In this document: positions 8,484 through 18,223 of the stretch, piece by piece
Layout: the number at the start of each line of letters is the position of its first letter
How positions within the stretch are numbered: position 1 is the first letter of the stretch
Source of the DNA: Scandinavium manionii
GTDB taxonomy: Bacteria > Pseudomonadota > Gammaproteobacteria > Enterobacterales > Enterobacteriaceae
DNA: 64,000 bases
Reading direction: 5' to 3'
NCBI RefSeq assembly: GCF_024764775.1
Contig: NZ_JALIGC010000039.1
Coordinates: 310,001 to 374,000, forward strand
The notes under the pieces: generated by a model
The model's input: only the letters and a program-made list of their open reading frames with translations
Told to the model about the DNA's origin: nothing
The model's database searches: none
Made by a program: the position numbers and the translations under genes

Positions 8484-9847
8484 TCTTCCATGACTTCCCG
8501 TGGCGACACTGGTGCGCCGTGCGTCCGCATGCGCAGGCGCTGCGTCTGGGCGATGACACGCTCAACTGGCAGCAACTGTGTCAACGGGTCGACGCACTGG
8601 CCGCCGGGTTTGCCGCGCAAAATGTTCAGCCGGACGACGGGGTGCTGCTACGGGCGTATAACAACCCGCAAACGTTGCTGGCGTGGCTGGCGCTGTTGCA
8701 GTGCGGTGCGCGCGTTTTGCCGGTTAACCCTCAGTTTCCGCGCGAGCTGGTGGCCGCACTCTTACCGCAGTTTTCGCTGCATCATGCGTTATTGCTCACC
8801 GACGAAAAGCCGTTCGACGCGCTGACTGAGCTAGCGCTCCAACAGGCTGAAGATATGCCGGGCGTTGCCTGGCAGGCAGAGCGTCTGGCGACTATGACGC
8901 TGACGTCAGGCTCCAGCGGCCTGCCAAAAGCCGCGGTACACACACTGGTCGCACATCTCGCCAGTGCCGAAGGCGTATTAGCGATGATGCCCTACGGCGA
9001 AACCGACGACTGGCTGCTGTCGCTGCCGCTGTTTCACGTCTCCGGGCAGGGCATTCTCTGGCGCTGGTTATTGAAAGGTGCGCGCTTAACGGTGCGCGAA
9101 CGCGTGCCGCTGACACAAATGCTCGAGGGCTGCACCCATGCTTCCCTGGTGCCGACGCAGCTTTGGCGTTTACTGAACGACGGAGGCGCGCTGACGCTCA
9201 ACACGGTGCTACTTGGCGGCGCGGCGATCCCCGTTGAGCTGGCGGAACATTCCCGTTCACGCGGCATCCGCACTTTTTGCGGCTATGGGCTGACGGAGTT
9301 TGCCTCGACGGTCTGCGCAAAAGAAACCGACGGTGAAGCAGACGTGGGGTCGGCATTACCGGGGCGAGAAGTGAAAGTCGTTGACGGCGAAATCTGGCTA
9401 CGGGCGAAAAGCATGGCCGCTGGCTACTGGCGGGATGGCGTGCTGACGCCGCTGACCAACGCCGAAGGCTGGTTCCCGACTCGCGATCGTGGTGAATTAC
9501 AGGGCGATCGCCTGACCGTTCTCGGGCGCATGGATAACCTCTTTTTCTGCGGCGGGGAAGGCATTCAGCCAGAAGAAGTCGAACGGGTGATCGCGCGTCA
9601 TCCACAGGTTGAACAAATCTTTATTGTGCCGCTGGATGACGCCGAATTTGGTCAGCGTCCGGTGGCGGTGGTCGAAGGCCATGGCGGGTTCGATGTTACG
9701 CAAATGCCGCAATGGGCAGCAGACAAACTGGCGCGCTTTCAGCAGCCGGTTTACTGGTTAATGTTGCCCGCCAGCCTGAAAACCGGCGGGATAAAAATTT
9801 CCCGCCGAGCATTACAGGAGTGGGTTAACGCCACGCTGCGCGGTTAG
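8480..9847 (+). CDS. menE: o-Succinylbenzoate-CoA ligase MenE
   Basis: An ANL-superfamily ligase that activates o-succinylbenzoate with ATP and CoA. 455 residues, against 451 in E. coli. The P-loop-like AMP-binding motif is TLTSGSSGLPKAAVH. CGYGLTEFAS, the hinge region RDRGELQGDRLTVLGR, and the C-terminal lysine segment GGIKISRRAL complete the fold. The ATG at 8480 overlaps the menC stop as ATGA; an upstream in-frame ATG lies inside menC and is less likely. The last four bases overlap the stop of tctA on the other strand. Confidence 0.96.
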   Translation: MIFHDFPWRHWCAVRPHAQALRLGDDTLNWQQLCQRVDALAAGFAAQNVQPDDGVLLRAYNNPQTLLAWLALLQCGARVLPVNPQFPRELVAALLPQFSLHHALLLTDEKPFDALTELALQQAEDMPGVAWQAERLATMTLTSGSSGLPKAAVHTLVAHLASAEGVLAMMPYGETDDWLLSLPLFHVSGQGILWRWLLKGARLTVRERVPLTQMLEGCTHASLVPTQLWRLLNDGGALTLNTVLLGGAAIPVELAEHSRSRGIRTFCGYGLTEFASTVCAKETDGEADVGSALPGREVKVVDGEIWLRAKSMAAGYWRDGVLTPLTNAEGWFPTRDRGELQGDRLTVLGRMDNLFFCGGEGIQPEEVERVIARHPQVEQIFIVPLDDAEFGQRPVAVVEGHGGFDVTQMPQWAADKLARFQQPVYWLMLPASLKTGGIKISRRALQEWVNATLRG

Positions 9848-11358
9848 TTTGCTTCCGCGGCGGCTTTACGCTGGCGTTTACGCACCAGACGCAGCACCGG
9901 TGGAATGACGATCACCGCGAAGGCCAGCACCAGCAGCGTTTTCGCCACGCCGCTTTCCCACAAAATATTCATGCTGCCGTTGCTGATCGACAGCGCGCGG
10001 CGCAGGTTTTGCTCCAGCATTTCCCCCAGCACGAACCCAAGGATCAGCGGCGACATCGGGAAATTCATTTTCCGCAGAATGTAGCCAAACACCCCAAGCC
10101 CCACCATCAGCACCAAATCAAACGTAGTGCTGTGTACCGCGTAAACGCCTACCGCAGAGACGGCGGCAATCGCCGGAACCAGGAACCACAGCGGAATGGT
10201 CAACATGCGGGTGAACAGGCCAATCAGCGGAATGTTCATGATAAGCAGCATCACGTTGGCAATCAGCAGTGCGGCAATCAGTCCCCAAACGATATCCGGC
10301 TGTTCAGTAAACATCGCCGGACCCGGGGTGATGTTATACAGCGTCAGCGCGCCCATCATTACCGCCGTGGTGCCGGAACCCGGCACGCCTAACGTCAGCA
10401 TGGGAATGAACGAGCCACAGGCCGAAGCGTTATTCGCGGCTTCCGGCGCTGCGACGCCGCGGATATCGCCCTTGCCGAAGCTGTCGCTGTTACCGCTGAT
10501 TTTCTTCTCGGTCATGTAAGTGATGGCGCTGGCGATGGTCGCCCCGGCCCCTGGCAGCACGCCGACGAAGAATCCGACCACCGACGAGCGCAGCGTGGCG
10601 CCTACGCACTGCGAGGCTTCCTTCATGTTAAACATCATGCGTCCGGTTTTGCGGACCAGCGTCTGGCCGCCGCTGGTGCTTTCCAGCATCAGCAGAATTT
10701 CCGACACCGAGAACAGGCCGATAACCACCACAATAAACTGCACGCCGTCGGACAAATGGACGCTGTCGAAGGTGAAGCGATATACCCCGGTGTTGGCATC
10801 CACGCCCACCGTCGCCAGGCCCAGTCCAATCAACGCCGCGAGGAAAGATTTCAGCGGGTTTTGCGCCATCATGCTGCCGAGGCAGGCGATAGCAAACACC
10901 ATCAGAGCGAAATACTCCGCCGGACCAAACGCCAGCGACCATTGCGCCAGCGCCGGAGCGAAAAGAATAATGCCGAAAATGGCGATCATCGACCCCATAA
11001 ACGAGCTGACGGCGGAAATCGACAGCGCGACGCCGCCGCGCCCTTGCTGCGCCATCGGGTAACCGTCGAGCGCGGTCATAATGGCCGCCGCATCGCCGGG
11101 CACGTTGAGCAGAATCGATGAAATACGCCCGCCATATTCACAGCCGATATACACCGTAGCGAGCAGGATCAGCGCCGATTCGGCGGGAAGATGCAGGGCG
11201 AACGCCAGCGGCAGCAAAATAGCCACGCCGTTGATCGGTCCAAGGCCGGGCAGCAGCCCAACGATGGTGCCGACGAAGCAGCCAATCAGCGCAATCACCA
11301 GGTTTTCCGGGGTCATCGCCACGGCGAACCCCTGCGAGAGATAAATCCAGGTATCCAT
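9844..11358 (-). CDS. tctA: Tripartite tricarboxylate transporter large permease TctA
   Basis: The large membrane subunit of the TTT-family uptake system, with about 12 membrane segments over 504 residues. Family signatures include GTIVGLLPGLGPINGVAILLP near residue 33, the repeated form VGFFVGVLPGAGATIAS in mid-protein, and GVPGSGTTAVMMGA. It follows tctC and tctB in one operon, and a GGAG ribosome site precedes the ATG. Salmonella TctCBA takes up citrate and tricarballylate; the substrate here is inferred from that system. Confidence 0.93.
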   Translation of the reverse strand: MDTWIYLSQGFAVAMTPENLVIALIGCFVGTIVGLLPGLGPINGVAILLPLAFALHLPAESALILLATVYIGCEYGGRISSILLNVPGDAAAIMTALDGYPMAQQGRGGVALSISAVSSFMGSMIAIFGIILFAPALAQWSLAFGPAEYFALMVFAIACLGSMMAQNPLKSFLAALIGLGLATVGVDANTGVYRFTFDSVHLSDGVQFIVVVIGLFSVSEILLMLESTSGGQTLVRKTGRMMFNMKEASQCVGATLRSSVVGFFVGVLPGAGATIASAITYMTEKKISGNSDSFGKGDIRGVAAPEAANNASACGSFIPMLTLGVPGSGTTAVMMGALTLYNITPGPAMFTEQPDIVWGLIAALLIANVMLLIMNIPLIGLFTRMLTIPLWFLVPAIAAVSAVGVYAVHSTTFDLVLMVGLGVFGYILRKMNFPMSPLILGFVLGEMLEQNLRRALSISNGSMNILWESGVAKTLLVLAFAVIVIPPVLRLVRKRQRKAAAEAN

Positions 11359-11369
11359 AGGAGACTCCG

Positions 11370-11801
11370 TCAGTTTAACCAGGCGCCAAGCGGCAGGGTG
11401 ACATCCAGCAGCCGGTCAAAGGCGAACCACAGCGTAACGCCGAGCACCACGCCAGAGATGGCCGCCGCGGGCAGCGTTGCGCCAAACAGCATGCCGATAA
11501 TCGCCGTCAGAATGGCGGTTGCCAGCGGGAAGCCCAGCGATTCAAAGCCCCAGGCGTACATCAGCAGCACAATCACCATCACCAGCAGGCGCTGAAGCAC
11601 CTGGCGATGCGGCCACTCCACCACATCAGGACGGCGTAGCAGCATCGACACCGAACACAGCAGCATCAACCCGATAATGCCCAGCGGGAACGGACGCGGG
11701 CCAACCGGTTCATAGCTGTATTCGCTGTGAAGCTGCCAGGCGACCATCAGCCCGCCAAGGCAGAGCAGAAGCCAGATCCCGGCAAAAATACGATCGCTCA
11801 T
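11370..11801 (-). CDS. tctB: Tripartite tricarboxylate transporter small permease TctB
   Basis: The small four-helix membrane subunit of the TTT transporter, 143 residues. It starts MSDRIFAGIWLLLCLGG, with hydrophobic segments near residues 6-25, 40-55, 72-110 and 118-138. The ATG at 11801 has GGAGGC directly upstream on its strand and leaves 13 bp after the tctC stop; a longer frame would overlap tctC. TctB subunits are poorly conserved, so position between tctC and tctA is part of the evidence. Confidence 0.9.
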   Translation of the reverse strand: MSDRIFAGIWLLLCLGGLMVAWQLHSEYSYEPVGPRPFPLGIIGLMLLCSVSMLLRRPDVVEWPHRQVLQRLLVMVIVLLMYAWGFESLGFPLATAILTAIIGMLFGATLPAAAISGVVLGVTLWFAFDRLLDVTLPLGAWLN

Positions 11802-11814
11802 ATGCGCCTCCGGC

Positions 11815-12795
11815 TTATTTCGCCAGACCAAACGATTTGGCCTGCTCGCGGTAATCCGTGACCTGCTGCTTCACGTAGCTGTCGAGCGCTTTGCCGTTCA
11901 GATTGAACTCAAACAGCCCGCGCAATTCGCGTTGCTTTTTGAATTCTTCGGTCTGCTGCATTTTTGCAAAAGTATCGACCCACCAGTTGTACTCGGCGTC
12001 GCTCACTTTCGGCCCCACGTAGAACCCACGAATAATCGGCCACACCAGGTCATAACCCTGTTCTTTGGCTGTCGGCACGTCGGCTAACTGACCCGGCAGA
12101 CGATTTTCTGAGAACACCGCCAGCACGCGGATTTTGTCGCCCTGCAGGTACGGCACCATTTCACTCAGGTCACCGGACACCGCCTGCACGTGGTTGCCCA
12201 TCAGCGCGGTGACCGGTTCACCGCCGCCCTCAAAGGCCACGTAGCGCATCTTGTGCGGGTCGACGTTGGCTTTCTGCGCCAGCTTTGCAGCTTTCATCCA
12301 GTCCTGGCTACCAATCGACGCGCCTGCGCCAATCACCACCTGATTCGGATCTTTTTCCATTGCCGTCAGCAGGTCTTGCAGCGTTTTCCACGGCGCATCT
12401 TTACGCACGGCGATCATCCCGTAATCGGTACCAACGCTCGCCAGCCAGCGCACGTCATCGACGTTATAACGCCCGAATTTTCCTTGAGAAAGGTTAAGCA
12501 GCGAGCCGCCGGAGAAGGCCACCACGGTGCCCGGTTCGCCAGGGCGCTGTGCGACGATGGCGTTATAGGCCACTGCGCCCACGCCGCCAGGCATGTAGGT
12601 CACGCGCATCGGTTTTTCGATGGCGTTGGTTTCCAGCAAACTGACCTGAATCAGCTTGCAGGTGAGGTCAAAACCGCCGCCGGGCTTGGCTGGCGCGATA
12701 CATTCAGTGCGCCCCGGGGCTTCCACGGCCAGCGCATGTGCGCTACCGAGAAGCAGGGCAGAGGTAACAACGGTACGAAGGATCTGCGTTTTCAT
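11815..12795 (-). CDS. tctC: Tricarboxylate-binding periplasmic protein TctC
   Basis: The solute-binding protein of the TTT system, exported to the periplasm. 326 residues with a signal peptide of about 22 residues (MKTQILRTVVTSALLLGSAHALA, cleavage near ALA-VE). The family motif APAKPGGGFDLTC near the mature N-terminus and the segment GASIGSQDW are present. The ATG at 12795 was chosen because GAGGA lies 6 bases upstream; the GTG four codons earlier overlaps that ribosome site. It is first in the tctCBA operon and divergent from tctDE. Confidence 0.93.
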   Translation of the reverse strand: MKTQILRTVVTSALLLGSAHALAVEAPGRTECIAPAKPGGGFDLTCKLIQVSLLETNAIEKPMRVTYMPGGVGAVAYNAIVAQRPGEPGTVVAFSGGSLLNLSQGKFGRYNVDDVRWLASVGTDYGMIAVRKDAPWKTLQDLLTAMEKDPNQVVIGAGASIGSQDWMKAAKLAQKANVDPHKMRYVAFEGGGEPVTALMGNHVQAVSGDLSEMVPYLQGDKIRVLAVFSENRLPGQLADVPTAKEQGYDLVWPIIRGFYVGPKVSDAEYNWWVDTFAKMQQTEEFKKQRELRGLFEFNLNGKALDSYVKQQVTDYREQAKSFGLAK

Positions 12796-12944
12796 TTTTA
12801 TCCTCACGCCGGGTAAACCGGATTAGTGGGTACAGGTTTTTTTCTGATTATGTGAACCGTCGTGTGGCGGTCCCGTTGCGTGATTGTTAAAACAGTAACC
12901 TTTCATTTCCCTTTCAATGCGCCACTTACTTTACAGGATGTGAT

Positions 12945-13619
12945 ATGCGTCTCTTATTGGCGGAAGATAACCGTGAGCTGGCTCACTGGCTGGAGAAGGC
13001 GCTGGTGCAGGGCGGTTTTGCCGTCGACACCGTGTTTGATGGCAAAGCCGCCGATCACCTTTTGCAAAGTGAAAAATATGCGCTGGCGGTGCTGGATATC
13101 GGCATGCCCGGTCTCGACGGGCTGGAAGTGGTACAGCGCCTGCGCAAGCGTGGGCAAACGCTGCCGGTGCTGCTGCTGACCGCGCGCAGCGCCGTGGCGG
13201 AACGAGTGATTGGTCTCAATGCCGGGGCCGATGACTATTTGCCCAAGCCGTTTGAGCTGGAAGAACTCGACGCCCGACTGCGCGCCCTGCTGCGCCGCAG
13301 CGAAGGCCAGGTGCAGGAGACGCAGCAACTGGGTGACCTGGCGTTTCACGACGACGGCTATTTCCTGCTGCATGGGCAAACGCTGGCGCTCACGCCCCGG
13401 GAACATGCGCTACTGACGGTGCTGATGTATCGCCGCCAGCGCCCGGTATCCCGCCAGCAGCTGTTCGAACAGGTGTTCAGCCTGAGCGACGACGTCAGCC
13501 CGGAAAGTATCGAACTCTACATTCATCGCTTGCGTAAAAAACTGCAGGACAGCAATGTGCGCATCGTGACGCTACGCGGGCTCGGCTACCTGCTGGAGCG
13601 CAGCGATGACGTGGCGTAA
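12945..13619 (+). CDS. tctD: Response regulator TctD
   Basis: An OmpR-family response regulator of 224 residues that in Salmonella controls tctCBA. The receiver domain (1-118) has the acidic pair Glu7-Asp8 and the phosphoacceptor Asp51 in VLDIGMPGLDG. Thr and Lys of the active site lie in LLLTAR and LPKPF. The winged-helix domain (about 125-220) ends RLRKKL and VTLRGLGYLLE. It is divergent from tctC across 149 bp, where its operator would be expected. It overlaps tctE by 14 bases. Confidence 0.93.
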   Translation: MRLLLAEDNRELAHWLEKALVQGGFAVDTVFDGKAADHLLQSEKYALAVLDIGMPGLDGLEVVQRLRKRGQTLPVLLLTARSAVAERVIGLNAGADDYLPKPFELEELDARLRALLRRSEGQVQETQQLGDLAFHDDGYFLLHGQTLALTPREHALLTVLMYRRQRPVSRQQLFEQVFSLSDDVSPESIELYIHRLRKKLQDSNVRIVTLRGLGYLLERSDDVA

Positions 13620-15015
13620 ACCGCAGTCACTTTTTGCTCAACTGCTGCTGTTTCTCGGTTTGCCGCTGCTGTTGCTGTGGGGGCTGTCGGCGTTTAACAG
13701 CTACGTCAGCGCGCTACAGGCGGCGACGCAGGCCTATGACCGCACGCTGCTTTCCTCGGCGCGAACCATCTCCGAGCGTCTTGCGGTAAACGCGGAGAAA
13801 CTGGTGGTCAACGTCCCCTGGGTGGTACTCGACAGCTTCGAGCTGAACATGAATGACCGCCTGTATTACAAAGTGGTGGACCCGGCTGGAAAGGTCATTT
13901 CGGGCTATGACGATTTGCCCACCATGCCGCCGTCGACCTCCCGCACTACGCTGTATCCGGCGCTGGCGTGGTTTTATCACACCCAGTATCGCGGGCAGGC
14001 GATTCGCGTGGCGCGTTTGCTTCAGCCGGTGAACGAAGGTGGTGTGATGGGCATGGCGGAAATCTATGTCGCAGAAACGCTGCAATCCCGGCGCTATCTG
14101 GCGCGTCAGCTGCTTCTTTCCTCGCTCACCACCCAGGGGATGTTGGTTCTGCTGACGCTGGTGCTGGCGGGCTGGTTACTGCGCCGGGTGCTGCGCCCGA
14201 TGCGTCTGCTGTCGTCGATCATGGTGCGTCGCGACCCGGGTTTACTCACGCCGTTGCCAGAGCTGCTGCCGTGGTCGGAAACGCGGCTGCTGATTATCGC
14301 CTTCAACCGCTATATCGACCGCCTCCGGGGCCTGATTTCCCGGCAGGAACGCTTCAGCGCCGACGCATCTCATCAGCTTAAAACGCCGCTGGCTATCCTC
14401 AAAACGCAGGTCTCCGTGGCGCTGGCCAGCCCGCAGCCGCAGGCATGGCGCGAAAGTTTACAGGCGATGAGCATCACGCTGGACAACACCATTTCGCTCA
14501 CCGAACGCCTGTTGCAGCTTTCCGCCGTGAAGGGCAAAGAGCAGGGCACCCGACAGTTTGAAACCGTCGATTTGCACGACATCGTGCAGCAAAGCTGTTT
14601 TTCCCGACTGGCGCAGGCCCGTAGCAAACAGATTGATTTGGGCTATGAAGGCGAGCAAGCGACGGTATGGGTGCTGGGTGATGCGATTCTGCTCGGCGAG
14701 CTGTGCGCTAACTTACTGGACAATGCGCTGAAATATACGCCGGAGTCCGGCACGGTGACGGTGAGTCTGCAACGACAGGACGATGAGGTTATTCTGCAAA
14801 TTGAAGACAGTGGTCCCGGTATTGAGGAGACGCAGATAAATATCGCGTTACAACCTTTTCAACGACTGGAGAACATCGGTGATATCAGCGGGGCAGGCCT
14901 CGGGCTGGCGCTGGTCAATGATATCGCCCGTCTCCATCGGGCAACGCCTGAACTGACGCGCAGTGAGGGGTTGGGCGGGCTTTGTGTCAGAGTGCGGCTT
15001 GCGCGGGTAAAATAA
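13606..15015 (+). CDS. tctE: Sensor histidine kinase TctE
   Basis: An inner-membrane sensor kinase of 469 residues, partner of TctD. Membrane segment 1 (about 13-30), a periplasmic sensor domain (31-172), membrane segment 2 (173-192), a HAMP-like linker, then the phosphoacceptor His256 in SADASHQLKTPLAIL. The ATPase domain has the N box ELCANLLDNALKYTP and G boxes DSGPGIEE and GAGLGLAL. Its ATG lies inside the end of tctD, so the two are translationally coupled. Confidence 0.93.
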   Translation: MTWRKPQSLFAQLLLFLGLPLLLLWGLSAFNSYVSALQAATQAYDRTLLSSARTISERLAVNAEKLVVNVPWVVLDSFELNMNDRLYYKVVDPAGKVISGYDDLPTMPPSTSRTTLYPALAWFYHTQYRGQAIRVARLLQPVNEGGVMGMAEIYVAETLQSRRYLARQLLLSSLTTQGMLVLLTLVLAGWLLRRVLRPMRLLSSIMVRRDPGLLTPLPELLPWSETRLLIIAFNRYIDRLRGLISRQERFSADASHQLKTPLAILKTQVSVALASPQPQAWRESLQAMSITLDNTISLTERLLQLSAVKGKEQGTRQFETVDLHDIVQQSCFSRLAQARSKQIDLGYEGEQATVWVLGDAILLGELCANLLDNALKYTPESGTVTVSLQRQDDEVILQIEDSGPGIEETQINIALQPFQRLENIGDISGAGLGLALVNDIARLHRATPELTRSEGLGGLCVRVRLARVK

Positions 15016-15161
15016 ACGACGGCGACGCAGATCCCCGGTAGTAACTGCTTACAATCATGTTGTCAATCTCCTTTATAGTGCATTGATTCCTGAGCATTCA
15101 GCAGTACAATTCTGCCGTTTTGGGTCTTTTTATTAATTTGTGTTTGCTGGAACGTTAAAAA

Positions 15162-15704
15162 ATGAAAAAAGGTATTTTGTTAGGTCTGTCCGGACTGCTG
15201 TTTGTTTCCGCTGCTGCCAACGCGATTAGCGTGAGTGGCCAGGCGGGTGAACACTACACCAATCTGGGCGTCGGCTTTGGAACGGAGTCTACGGGTCTTG
15301 CGCTGAGCGGCAACTGGACCCACAGCGATAACGATGGCGATGCGGCCAATATCGGCGTGGGTCTGAACATTCCGCTGGGCCCCTTCATTGCGACCGTCGG
15401 TGGTAAAGGCGTATATACCAACCCGAACGACGGCGACGAAGGTTATGCCGCAGCGGTCGGCGGCGGCCTGCAGTGGAAAATCGGCGACAGCTTCCGTCTG
15501 TTCGGCGAGTACTATTACTCTCCGGACTCGCTCTCCAGCGGTATTGAGAGCTACCAGGAAGCGAACGCAGGTGGTCGCTGGACTATCATGCGTCCAATCA
15601 GCATCGAAGCGGGTTACCGTTACCTGAACCTGGCGGGCAAAGATGGCAATCGCGATAACACTCTCGCAGATGGCCCATACGTCGGTGTAAGCGCAGCGTT
15701 CTAA
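15162..15704 (+). CDS. yfaZ: YfaZ family outer-membrane protein
   Basis: A 180-residue protein with a signal peptide (MKKGILLGLSGLLFVSAAANA, cleaved near residue 21). The mature part of alternating hydrophobic beta-strands ends in a C-terminal Phe, as expected of an outer-membrane barrel. Family length equals E. coli YfaZ. Function is unknown; it is called porin-like only by architecture. It is a single gene, and a stem-loop with a T-rich tail follows it. Confidence 0.9.
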   Translation: MKKGILLGLSGLLFVSAAANAISVSGQAGEHYTNLGVGFGTESTGLALSGNWTHSDNDGDAANIGVGLNIPLGPFIATVGGKGVYTNPNDGDEGYAAAVGGGLQWKIGDSFRLFGEYYYSPDSLSSGIESYQEANAGGRWTIMRPISIEAGYRYLNLAGKDGNRDNTLADGPYVGVSAAF

Positions 15705-15709
15705 TCCTC

Positions 15710-15742
15710 AGGCGCGGCATTCTGTCGCGCCTGTTTTCCCTT
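15710..15742 (+). terminator. Terminator of yfaZ
   Basis: AGGCGCG (15710-15716) pairs with CGCGCCT (15726-15732) over a 9-base loop, followed by GTTTTCCCTTT. This is a Rho-independent terminator with a moderate T tract. Confidence 0.65.
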
Positions 15743-15792
15743 TCCCTCTCGCCTCCGCTATAGTGAATCGTCCTCTTGTTAAGGAGAAAACG

Positions 15793-16995
15793 ATGATCAA
15801 CGTGGAGATGCTGTCCACCGGTGACGAAGTGCTGCATGGTCAAATCATTGACACCAATGCGGCGTGGCTTGCCGACTACTTATTTACCCAGGGATTGCCG
15901 TTAACGCGGCGCAATACGGTTGGTGACAGCCTCGACGCACTGGTGTCCGTGCTGCGTGAACGCAGTCAGCATGCCGATATTCTGATCGTCAATGGCGGGC
16001 TGGGGCCGACCAGTGACGATCTCAGCGCGCTGGCCGCTGCCACCGCTAAAGGTGAAGGGCTGGTGCTGCACGAAGAATGGCTTGCAGAGATGGAGAAATT
16101 TTTCAGCGACCGCGGGCGCATCATGGCCCCGAGCAATCGTAAACAGGCCGAAATTCCCGCCAGCGCCGAACTTATCGATAATCCGGTCGGCACCGCCTGC
16201 GGATTCGCGGTACAGCTTAATCGCTGCCTGATGTTCTTCACGCCGGGCGTGCCGTCCGAATTTAAAGTGATGGTTGCCGACCAGATTGTGCCGCGCCTGC
16301 GCGAGCGCTTTACGCTGCCGGAACCGCCGCTGTGCTTGCGTCTGACGACGTTCGGGCGTTCCGAAAGCGATCTGGCCCAGAGCCTGGATCACCTGATCCT
16401 GCCGCCGGGCGTGACCATGGGCTATCGCTCATCAATGCCAATTATTGAGCTGAAGCTGACGGGGCCTGCCTCGGAGCGAGACGCAATGCTGAAGCTGTGG
16501 CCGGAAGTGCAGAAGGTGGCGGGCGAAAGTCTGATTTTTGAAGGCACCGAAGGGCTGGCGGCGCAAATCGCGCGCACGCTGCAGGACAGCAAGTTGAGCA
16601 TCACCCTCAGCGAGCAGTTCACTTCCGGACTTATCGCGTTACAGCTTGGGCGAGAATCCGCGCCGCTGCTGGCGAGTGAAGTGGTGCCGTGTCAGGAGGA
16701 AACCCTGGCTCAGACCGCGCACTGGACCGCAGAACGCCGCGTGAATCATTTTGCCGGACTGGCGCTGGCCGTTAGCGGCCTGGAACAGCATCACATTAAT
16801 TTTGCGCTTTCCACACCGGAGGGCACGCATGCCCTGCAGGTGAAATTCAGCACTTCGCGTCACAGCGTGGCGGTGCGCCAGGAAGTGTGCGCGATGATGG
16901 CCCTGAATATTCTGCGCCGCTGGCTGAATGGCAAAGACATCGTCAGCGATCACGGATGGGTCAACGTGGTGGAGGATCTGTTCCTGCCCGTCTGA
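15793..16995 (+). CDS. yfaY: CinA-like protein YfaY
   Basis: A 400-residue CinA-family protein. The N-terminal MoCF-biosynthesis/COG1058 domain (1-170) shows MLSTGDEVLHGQIIDTNA, VNGGLGPTSDDLS and FFTPGVPSEF. The C-terminal half resembles the nicotinamide-nucleotide amidohydrolase domain (LSEQFTSGLIAL) but is degenerate compared with PncC. In relatives the N domain hydrolyses ADP-ribose; activity here is not known. The ATG at 15793 has AAGGAG 6 bases upstream; the preceding in-frame ATG 30 bp earlier lacks a ribosome site. It converges on glpC. Confidence 0.92.
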   Translation: MINVEMLSTGDEVLHGQIIDTNAAWLADYLFTQGLPLTRRNTVGDSLDALVSVLRERSQHADILIVNGGLGPTSDDLSALAAATAKGEGLVLHEEWLAEMEKFFSDRGRIMAPSNRKQAEIPASAELIDNPVGTACGFAVQLNRCLMFFTPGVPSEFKVMVADQIVPRLRERFTLPEPPLCLRLTTFGRSESDLAQSLDHLILPPGVTMGYRSSMPIIELKLTGPASERDAMLKLWPEVQKVAGESLIFEGTEGLAAQIARTLQDSKLSITLSEQFTSGLIALQLGRESAPLLASEVVPCQEETLAQTAHWTAERRVNHFAGLALAVSGLEQHHINFALSTPEGTHALQVKFSTSRHSVAVRQEVCAMMALNILRRWLNGKDIVSDHGWVNVVEDLFLPV

Positions 16996-17032
16996 GGCCT
17001 CAATGCGTGCCCGGATTTTCCCGGCGCGTGAA

Positions 17033-18223
17033 TCACAACAGCGCCTGCGCCAGCAATGAAATCGGATGTTCACAACGTTTGCTTGTGGACATCTCGATTT
17101 GCCATTTACAGGTCTCGCAGTCGGTGATCACGACATCCGCACCGCTGTCTTCAATCTGGCGGAACAGCGGGGCGCCAATGGCCTGCGAAGCGTTGTAGTT
17201 TTCGGATTTAAAGCCGTACGTCCCGGCAATCCCGCAGCACTGTGAATCCAGCACCACCACTTCAAGCTCCGGAATGCGCCGCAGCAGTTCCAGGGTATAA
17301 ATCCCCCAGCCCATTTTTTCCATGTGACACGGCGTGTGGTACACCACTTTCAGCGGCAATCGTCTGAGCGGTAACGTCTTTCCGCTATCCAGTTGTTTCC
17401 ACAACCAACGGGTAGCCAGTTCAATATTGTCGCGCACATCGTGATTATCGATATCCAGCAGATGCGGGTATTCATCGCGCAGGGTGAAGGTGCAGGTCGA
17501 CGAGGTGGCGATGACCGGAAGCCGCTTTTCCAGCACCGCGTTACGCAGCGAAGCGACGTTGACCTGCGCCTGTTTGCGCGCTTTATCGATAAAACCGTTG
17601 GCAATCAGCGGCACGCCGCAGCACTTCTCTTTTTCCAGCAGTTGCACGCCGACGCCCATCGCATTCAGCACGCGGATCAAATCTTTGCCGAGCTGCGGAT
17701 GGTTGTAATTGACGTAGCAGCCGTGGAAAAACGCCACCTGTTCGTCGTACTGCGCCTGCTGTTTCGCCACCTGGCGATACCCGCGACGGAAGGTGCCTAA
17801 ACCGTATTTCGGCAGCGTGCGGCGATGATCGATTTTCAGCGCCGTATCAAGCAACCTGCGTACCGGTTTCAGCCCGGTGGTGGCGTTAATGATCGGCGCA
17901 AACGGCGTCGACAGCGTGCCCATCAAATCGGTGTGGCTGAGGATAGCATCTCGCAGCGTCGGTTTTTGCAGGCTGAACTGCGCCCGCGCGCGCTGAATAA
18001 TGTCGCCAATCTGCACGTCTGACGGGCAGGCCACTTCACAGCGCTTGCAGTTGATGCAGTATTTCAGCGCGTCGTCATACAGCGCGCCGTCTTTTAGCCG
18101 CAGGCGTTCACCGTCCGGCCCGGCCTGTTTAGGGCCAGGATAACGCGGGTTCACACGACTCACCGGGCATGCCGTGGTGCAGACCGTGCATTTGATACAG
18201 CTGTCAAAACGGGTATCGCTCAT
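17033..18223 (-). CDS. glpC: Anaerobic glycerol-3-phosphate dehydrogenase subunit C
   Basis: The iron-sulfur, membrane-anchoring subunit that passes electrons from GlpAB to menaquinone. 396 residues. Two 4Fe-4S motifs are seen: CIKCTVCTTACPV (9-21) and CINCKRCEVACPSD (about 56-69). Two CCG domains follow, with GCYVNYNHP, EKCCGVPL, HTPCHMEK and SQCCGIAGTYG. Its ATG overlaps the glpB stop by four bases. It is last in the glpACB operon and anaerobically expressed in relatives. Confidence 0.96.
   Translation of the reverse strand: MSDTRFDSCIKCTVCTTACPVSRVNPRYPGPKQAGPDGERLRLKDGALYDDALKYCINCKRCEVACPSDVQIGDIIQRARAQFSLQKPTLRDAILSHTDLMGTLSTPFAPIINATTGLKPVRRLLDTALKIDHRRTLPKYGLGTFRRGYRQVAKQQAQYDEQVAFFHGCYVNYNHPQLGKDLIRVLNAMGVGVQLLEKEKCCGVPLIANGFIDKARKQAQVNVASLRNAVLEKRLPVIATSSTCTFTLRDEYPHLLDIDNHDVRDNIELATRWLWKQLDSGKTLPLRRLPLKVVYHTPCHMEKMGWGIYTLELLRRIPELEVVVLDSQCCGIAGTYGFKSENYNASQAIGAPLFRQIEDSGADVVITDCETCKWQIEMSTSKRCEHPISLLAQALL

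Noticed and set aside
10009..11121. Several plus-strand open frames antisense to tctA
   Set aside because: tctA is an intact membrane protein with family motifs. The opposite frames are His/Arg/Gln-rich shadows of hydrophobic codons.
12796..12944. TctD operator in the tctC-tctD spacer
   Set aside because: No clear direct repeat was found, and I know of no reliable consensus to match, so no site is called.
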